This document shows positions 33,383-37,735 of a stretch of 37,735 nucleotides of DNA, piece by piece. The notes beneath the pieces were generated by a model. That model was not told the DNA's origin, made no database searches, and worked only from the letters and a program-made list of their open reading frames with translations. This stretch comes from JAJPXC01 sp964520525 (GTDB lineage Bacteria > Bacteroidota > Bacteroidia > Bacteroidales > Muribaculaceae), in the NCBI GenBank assembly GCA_964520525.1, contig CAZFNR010000016.1:1-37735 (forward strand), read 5' to 3'. Made by a program: the position numbers and the translations under genes. The stretch's first letter is position 1, and every line of letters starts with the position of its first letter.

Positions 33383-34789
33383 CTACTTCTCGTTCATGAA
33401 CTTTCTCGGGTCGGTCAGCACTCCGGTCACAGCCGTCGCCGCAGCCACCAACGGGCCGGCGAGAATAGTGCGTGCGCCGGGGCCTTGACGCCCCTCAAAG
33501 TTTCGGTTTGAGGTCGATACTGCGAGTTTCCCCGCAGGCACTTTGTCATCATTCATAGCCAAGCAAGCCGAGCATCCGGGCTGACGAAGCTCAAAACCGG
33601 CATCGGCCAACACTTTGTCGATACCCTCTTCACGAATCTGTTTATCGACCATCCACGAGCCGGGCACAAGCCATGCCGTGATTCCCGGAGCTTTCTTTTT
33701 CCCTTTTACGAGCGATGCGAACGCTCTGAAATCTTCTATACGGCCATTGGTGCAACTACCGAGGAAAACGTAATCAACCGGAGTTCCTTCAAGCGTCTGC
33801 CCTTCCTCGAAGCCCATATATTCCAACGATTTGCGGTAAGACAACGCACCGGCTTCGTCGCTTTCGTCTGGAGCGGGAATCATCTCAGATATACCGATTC
33901 CCATACCGGGGTTAGTACCGAACGTGATGCGCGGTTCTATATCAGCCGCGTCAAAATTGACCTCGGCATCAAAACGCGCGTCATCATCGCTGTAAAGTTT
34001 TTTCCACCCCTCTACTGCTTTGTCCCATGCTTCACCTTTGGGTGCGAACTCACGGCCGCGGCAATATGCAAATGTGGTTTCGTCGGGAGCTATCATACCC
34101 CCGCGGGCACCCATCTCTATCGAAAGGTTACAAACCGTCATGCGCTCCTCCATCGACAAAGCTCTGATGGCTTCACCGGCATATTCCACGAAGTAGCCCG
34201 TAGCACCTCCCGTGGTCATCTTGGCGATGATATAAAGGGCAATATCTTTAGCGGTAACGCCATGGCGCAACTTGCCGTTCACGTTGATACGCATCGTTTT
34301 AGGCTTGGGTTGCAAGATACATTGCGAAGCAAGCACCATCTCAACCTCGCTCGTACCGATGCCGAATGCCACAGCTCCGAAAGCACCGTGAGTCGACGTG
34401 TGGCTATCGCCGCACACTATGGTGTAACCGGGAAGCGTCAACCCGTTCTCAGGGCCTATCACATGAATTATGCCGTTTTTGGGATGGCCGAGCCCATAGA
34501 GTGTAACGCCAAACTCATTAGCATTGGCTGTCAACGTTTCCACTTGATTTCTCGACACCGGGTCGGCTATCGGCTTATCCTGGTTTTGTGTCGGTATGTT
34601 ATGGTCGGGCGAGCAAAAAGTGCGTTCCGGCCTGAACACCTTCAAACCGCGCCGGCGCAACCCCTCAAACGCCTGCGGGCTTGTCACCTCGTGGCAATAA
34701 TGGCGGTCTATATATAGTTGTGTCGGACCGCCGTCAATCACATTGACCGAATGGGCGTCCCATATCTTGTCAAATAATGTCTTTCCCAT
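33383..34789 (-). CDS. leuC: 3-Isopropylmalate dehydratase, large subunit
   Basis: LeuC holds the 4Fe-4S cluster that isomerises 2- to 3-isopropylmalate with LeuD. The 468-aa protein shows the aconitase-family motifs CGDSHTSTHGAFGA and VFLGSCTNGR, and the cluster ligand pair in QPGCSACLAMN. The cysteines fit the three expected iron ligands. It lies 42 bp after leuA and 25 bp before leuD. The short leuA-leuC gap contains the sequence AATGGTTTATAT, also found in two other intergenic regions of the window. Confidence 0.97.
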   Translation of the reverse strand: MGKTLFDKIWDAHSVNVIDGGPTQLYIDRHYCHEVTSPQAFEGLRRRGLKVFRPERTFCSPDHNIPTQNQDKPIADPVSRNQVETLTANANEFGVTLYGLGHPKNGIIHVIGPENGLTLPGYTIVCGDSHTSTHGAFGAVAFGIGTSEVEMVLASQCILQPKPKTMRINVNGKLRHGVTAKDIALYIIAKMTTGGATGYFVEYAGEAIRALSMEERMTVCNLSIEMGARGGMIAPDETTFAYCRGREFAPKGEAWDKAVEGWKKLYSDDDARFDAEVNFDAADIEPRITFGTNPGMGIGISEMIPAPDESDEAGALSYRKSLEYMGFEEGQTLEGTPVDYVFLGSCTNGRIEDFRAFASLVKGKKKAPGITAWLVPGSWMVDKQIREEGIDKVLADAGFELRQPGCSACLAMNDDKVPAGKLAVSTSNRNFEGRQGPGARTILAGPLVAAATAVTGVLTDPRKFMNEK

Positions 34790-34831
34790 TGCTAATATAT
34801 TATGCTTAAATGGTTTATATCTTATGGCCCG

Positions 34832-36328
34832 CTATCTCACGAACTTGTTTATCGCATCAATAAACGCCTCGGCACTCGCTGCCACAATGTCGGTGTTGGC
34901 AGAGAAACCATAGTAGCTTGCTCCATCATGCTCAACGGTCATGTGCACCTTGCCTACATCGTTGCTCCCCTTATTGATAGCCTGAATAAGAAATTCTTTG
35001 ACGACCATCGTGCGACGTATTATCAATTTAATAGCAGAAATAGCGGCATCGACGGGGCCGTTGCCCGAAGCGCAAGCTTCAAACTTCTCTCCGGCGATGT
35101 CAAGGCCGACGCTGGCAACCGACTGTATGCCGACTCCGCTTGTGACTTGCAGGAAATCGAGCTTGATGCGGTGTTTCGACGCATGATGCTTTCCGGCGAG
35201 CATCAACACGTCATCGTCATTAATCTCCTTCTTGCGGTCGGCAAGTTTGAGAAACGATTCATATGCCTTGTCGAGCGCGTCTTTGTCAAGCTCTATGCCC
35301 AGCACATGAAGGCGATGCTTCAACGCCGCGCGTCCGCTGCGGGCGGTGAGCACTATTGAGTTCTCGTCGACACCGACATCTTTCGGGTCGATAATTTCAT
35401 AGCTCTCGCGGTTTTTAAGCACCCCATCCTGATGTATTCCCGACGAGTGAGCAAAAGCGTTACGCCCAACGATGGCCTTGTTGGGCTGAACGGGCATATT
35501 CATCAGGCTCGACACCATGCGGCTGACGCCATAAATTTTGGTGGTGTTGATGTTGGTTTCAATATCGAGTTCGCGGTGCGAGCGGCAAATCATAGCAACT
35601 TCCTCAAGCGACGTGTTGCCCGCGCGCTCGCCGATGCCGTTGATTGTCACCTCGGCTTGACGTGCGCCGTGGATAATGCCCGACATAGTGTTTGCCGTGG
35701 CCATACCGAGGTCGTTATGGCAGTGAGTGGCTATGGTGACTTTGTCGATTCCGTCGACATTATCCATCAGATACTGTATCTTCGCGCCAAACTCGGCCGG
35801 CAAGCAATAGCCGGTCGTGTCGGGGATGTTGACCACAGTGGCACCCGCCTTGATAACGGCCTCGACCACCCGGGCGAGATATTCGTTATCGGTGCGCCCG
35901 GCATCCTCGGCATAAAACTGTACATCTTCGACGAAACGCTTGGCGTATTTCACACAAGCAATGGCGCGTTCCAAAATTTCCTCTCGCGTAGAGTTGAATT
36001 TGTATCTGATATGATAGTCCGACGTGCCTATGCCGGTATGGATGCGTTTGTGCTTTGCGTATTGCAAAGCGTCGGCGGCGACGCGTATGTCATTTTCCAC
36101 CGCGCGTGTCAGAGCGCATATCGTGGGCCATGTCACAGCCTTTGAGATCTCTACTACCGAGTTGAAATCGCCAGGACTTGAAACCGGGAATCCGGCTTCT
36201 ATTACGTCCACGCCAAGTTCTTCCAACGACTTGGCCACTTCGATTTTCTCCACCGTGTTGAGCTGGCACCCTGGCACCTGCTCTCCGTCACGCAATGTCG
36301 TGTCAAATATGAATAATCTATCGCTCAT
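34832..36328 (-). CDS. leuA: 2-Isopropylmalate synthase
   Basis: LeuA condenses acetyl-CoA with 2-oxoisovalerate, the committed and normally leucine-inhibited step of leucine synthesis. The 498-aa protein has the barrel start FIFDTTLRDGEQVPGC, metal-binding THCHNDLGMATAN, NGIGERAGNTSLEE and the HSSGIHQDG subdomain motif. A C-terminal regulatory domain (about 375-498) includes SGVGIQSVASVGLDI and the GNGPVDAAI loop. It is the first gene of the operon. A well-formed promoter lies about 160 bp upstream, leaving a leader with two GC-rich hairpins directly before the ATG. Confidence 0.97.
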   Translation of the reverse strand: MSDRLFIFDTTLRDGEQVPGCQLNTVEKIEVAKSLEELGVDVIEAGFPVSSPGDFNSVVEISKAVTWPTICALTRAVENDIRVAADALQYAKHKRIHTGIGTSDYHIRYKFNSTREEILERAIACVKYAKRFVEDVQFYAEDAGRTDNEYLARVVEAVIKAGATVVNIPDTTGYCLPAEFGAKIQYLMDNVDGIDKVTIATHCHNDLGMATANTMSGIIHGARQAEVTINGIGERAGNTSLEEVAMICRSHRELDIETNINTTKIYGVSRMVSSLMNMPVQPNKAIVGRNAFAHSSGIHQDGVLKNRESYEIIDPKDVGVDENSIVLTARSGRAALKHRLHVLGIELDKDALDKAYESFLKLADRKKEINDDDVLMLAGKHHASKHRIKLDFLQVTSGVGIQSVASVGLDIAGEKFEACASGNGPVDAAISAIKLIIRRTMVVKEFLIQAINKGSNDVGKVHMTVEHDGASYYGFSANTDIVAASAEAFIDAINKFVR

Positions 36329-36342
36329 AGACTTTGACTCTT

Positions 36343-36402
36343 GCGGAGCCGGTAGCTCCGCGGGTTAAATGTATACATTCGCGCTAATCTTCCGATTAGC
36401 GC
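36343..36402 (-). promoter_or_regulatory. Structured leuA leader: two hairpins before the start codon
   Basis: On the minus-strand RNA, GCGCTAATC-ggaa-GATTAGCGC (36402-36381) forms a perfect 9-bp stem with a GGAA tetraloop. GCGGAGC/GCTCCGC (36361-36343) forms a 7-bp stem ending 14 nt before the ATG. Neither is followed by a U-run, so they look like translational or mRNA-stability elements rather than a transcription attenuator. Confidence 0.6.
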
Positions 36403-36490
36403 CGGTTTAAAAGCTAAGGGGTCAAAGGAGTATATCAATATGCAAACCTTCAAACTCAACACTTCAACCGTTAACAGTGTTATTTTGTTG

Positions 36491-36521
36491 CAAAGTTACA
36501 ACAAAAACCATGAGGAGCAAA
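36491..36521 (-). promoter_or_regulatory. leu operon promoter
   Basis: On the minus strand, TAACTTTG (36491-36498) is an exact -7 box and TTTG (36518-36521) an exact -33 box, with 19 nt between. It is the best promoter match in the window. The -33 box lies inside the 3' arm of the upstream terminator hairpin. Confidence 0.85.
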
Positions 36522-36549
36522 ATAATTCGCAATTATTTAGCCCCTCATG
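36509..36549 (-). terminator. prmA terminator overlapping the leuA promoter
   Basis: Two 19-nt arms (CATGAGG...AATAATT at 36509-36527 and AATTATT...CCTCATG at 36531-36549) with a 3-nt loop make 17 of 19 pairs. On the minus strand the hairpin is followed by GTTTTTGTTG, so it can end prmA transcription. Confidence 0.75.
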
Positions 36550-36581
36550 ATTACTATTTGTTATTTTTCAGCGTTTTCCCG

Positions 36582-37436
36582 CTACTTTTCAGTTTTAACC
36601 AAACGCAAACAAGCCCAACGGTCTCGCGACGTGACTCCATCGGGTGTTAACCCATAGGGTGCGGCGGCCGTTGCCACAATCTCGACATCTTCCTCATAGA
36701 AACCGCTTAGGAGCATAGCCCCGCCAGGCAAAAGTTTTTGAGCGTAAGCGGCGATGTCGCCGGTAATGACATTGCGGTTGATATTGGCGACGAAAAGCTC
36801 AACCGGGTCAAGGCTTTCGAGCTTGGATGCGTCGCCAAGCAAAACATTAATTTCGGGATGGCCATTTGTAGCCACATTCTCAACCGCGTTCACATGGGCC
36901 ATCGGGTCAATCTCAATAGCGGTCACCGGCGATGCCCCGCGCATAGCCGCAAGGATAGCGAGGATACCGGTTCCGGTACCCATGTCAATCATCGACTTGC
37001 CTTGCAAATCCGCGTCAAGCAGACGAGCGATAATTAGAGATGTCGTGGCATGGTGGCCTGTGCCGAAAGCCATTTTAGGGTCAATCACTATATCATAACG
37101 GCACTTGGGGAATCCCGTATGAAACGAGCTGTGAATCACACAACGGTCATCGACAACTATCGGCTGAAAATAATTCTTTTCCCACTCACTGTTCCAGTCG
37201 CGACCCGCCACAAACTTATGCGTCACCTCGGCACGACGTTCACCGCCGGGCAGCTCAGCGACAGCCGCCTCGACAGCCGCTTCATCGGCAAGCTCTTGAC
37301 GTATATATGCCGTCAAACCTTCATCATCTGGGACGAAACTCTCATAACCGATTTCACACAAGGCGTCAGCCAGCAAATCAGTTGCCACCTCGTCACATGG
37401 AGTCAGATCAACTCTCGTTTCAATATAATCATTCAT
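36582..37436 (-). CDS. prmA: Ribosomal protein L11 methyltransferase
   Basis: PrmA trimethylates lysines and the N-terminus of ribosomal protein L11. The 284-aa protein has the small N-terminal substrate-recognition domain (1-70), then the family linker DPKMAFGTGHHATTSL. A class I methyltransferase core follows, with motif I IDMGTGTGILAILAAM and acidic AIEIDP. FVANINRNVI takes the place of the catalytic NPP-like motif usual for PrmA. A possible promoter (GAACTTTG with TTGC 19 nt upstream) lies inside the 37437-37670 spacer. The gene ends just before a hairpin terminator that overlaps the leuA promoter. Confidence 0.95.
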   Translation of the reverse strand: MNDYIETRVDLTPCDEVATDLLADALCEIGYESFVPDDEGLTAYIRQELADEAAVEAAVAELPGGERRAEVTHKFVAGRDWNSEWEKNYFQPIVVDDRCVIHSSFHTGFPKCRYDIVIDPKMAFGTGHHATTSLIIARLLDADLQGKSMIDMGTGTGILAILAAMRGASPVTAIEIDPMAHVNAVENVATNGHPEINVLLGDASKLESLDPVELFVANINRNVITGDIAAYAQKLLPGGAMLLSGFYEEDVEIVATAAAPYGLTPDGVTSRDRWACLRLVKTEK

Positions 37437-37671
37437 AACTTTTTACACCAATCTCTTTGGTTGAATTAAGATTCGACCTATTTCTAAATGGGGAATAGCA
37501 AAGTTCGTCAGAATCCACGGAATCTGCAAGGATTTCGACGGAAATCGTGTTAACAAAACTCTGAAATGCGCCCCTGTTGCGGTTTTGTCCCAAAGTTTTC
37601 CGATCCTGCCCCGCTTTGTTGTCTGTATTTTCCATATGATACACAGTTTTATGAAAATTTCGCTATATTCG
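37437..37671 (-). other. prmA upstream spacer with a possible promoter and a weak small ORF
   Basis: On the minus strand, GAACTTTG (7 of 8 to the -7 consensus) has TTGC 19 nt upstream, a fair prmA promoter. A 68-codon frame (ATG at 37635 to TGA at 37429) overlaps the prmA start by 8 bp. It is hydrophilic with no recognisable feature and mixed codon use, so I do not call it a gene. A small GATTTC-cgtc-GAAATC hairpin is also present. Confidence 0.4.
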
Positions 37672-37735
37672 CGACGCAGACCGCAAGCAGAGGCCCGGTC
37701 ACGGGGCAAAGCGGGCGGGTCTGCGATGAAATATT
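37672..37735 (+). repeat. Right-terminal copy of the outward-reading GC-rich hairpin repeat
   Basis: 37675-37719 is the exact inverse of 17-61. Read outward (plus strand), CGCAGACC (37675-37682) pairs perfectly with GGTCTGCG (37718-37725), enclosing GCAAGC/GCGGGC and CCCG/CGGG stems separated by purine-rich internal loops and a GTCA tetraloop. TATATTCG (37664-37671) just upstream is a one-mismatch -7 box with no clear -33. The AT-rich tail GATGAAATATT resembles the other copy, so the repeat probably continues beyond the window. Confidence 0.85.

Noticed and set aside
35432..36145. 237-aa ORF antisense to leuA
   Set aside because: Shadow of leuA with no recognisable domain.
37429..37644. Small minus-strand ORF overlapping the prmA start
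   Set aside because: Hydrophilic, no recognisable domain, mixed codon use, and it contains the likely prmA promoter.
37443..37709. 88-aa minus-strand ORF running from the right hairpin repeat
   Set aside because: It begins inside the hairpin and reads through the promoter region. Composition is not protein-like.

Overview
The window is a dense run of core genes from a member of the Bacteroidales. A Muribaculaceae-like gut lineage is my best guess, but that placement is inference. The supports are repeated exact matches to the Bacteroidetes promoter -7 box TAnnTTTG, a short primary sigma factor (286 aa), an archaeal/eukaryotic-type prolyl-tRNA synthetase, a T9SS-like C-terminal sorting tail on a secreted protein, and the order of housekeeping genes. 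I found no phage, insertion sequence, CRISPR array, rRNA operon or plasmid gene.

Layout. Positions 1-4000 hold a two-domain parvulin-type periplasmic prolyl isomerase and guaB, both leftward. 4.1-6.6 kb holds proS and a polyprenyl-phosphate-type glycosyltransferase (rightward), converging on dnaA, which lies downstream of an NlpC/P60 lipoprotein (both leftward). 9.5-13.5 kb holds an HtrA/DegP protease and a NatAB-like ABC exporter pair. 13.6-15.9 kb holds an HdeD-like membrane protein and a secreted right-handed beta-helix protein. 16-22.5 kb holds rpoD, an unannotated 48-aa membrane protein on the opposite strand, then pta-ackA, ddh, lgt, a Yip1-like protein and smpB. 22.5-24.9 kb is a leftward block: a THUMP-like methyltransferase, a GNAT acetyltransferase and recR. 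25-29.6 kb reads rightward: panC-panD-ffh-folD-capA, then tRNA-His. 30.1-36.3 kb is a five-gene leftward leucine operon, leuA-leuC-leuD-(second IPMS/citramalate-synthase homologue)-leuB, behind prmA.

How the genes work together. pta-ackA makes acetate and ATP from acetyl-CoA. ddh feeds lysine and peptidoglycan. lgt lipidates lipoproteins such as the NlpC/P60 protein seen here. PpiC and HtrA are envelope folding and quality-control proteins. Ffh, SmpB and PrmA serve translation and protein targeting. panCD makes pantothenate. The leu cluster makes leucine and, through the second synthase, possibly the isoleucine precursor.

Most unusual structure. The two ends of the window carry inverted copies of one GC-rich hairpin of about 50 bp, with a 45-bp identical core, each reading outward off the end. 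The left copy has a good promoter just upstream. Other points of interest are the 48-aa membrane protein missed by length-limited gene calling, a terminator whose 3' arm contains the leuA -33 box, a structured leuA leader with an Ile/Leu-rich mini-ORF, and a shared AT-rich motif upstream of dnaA and pta.
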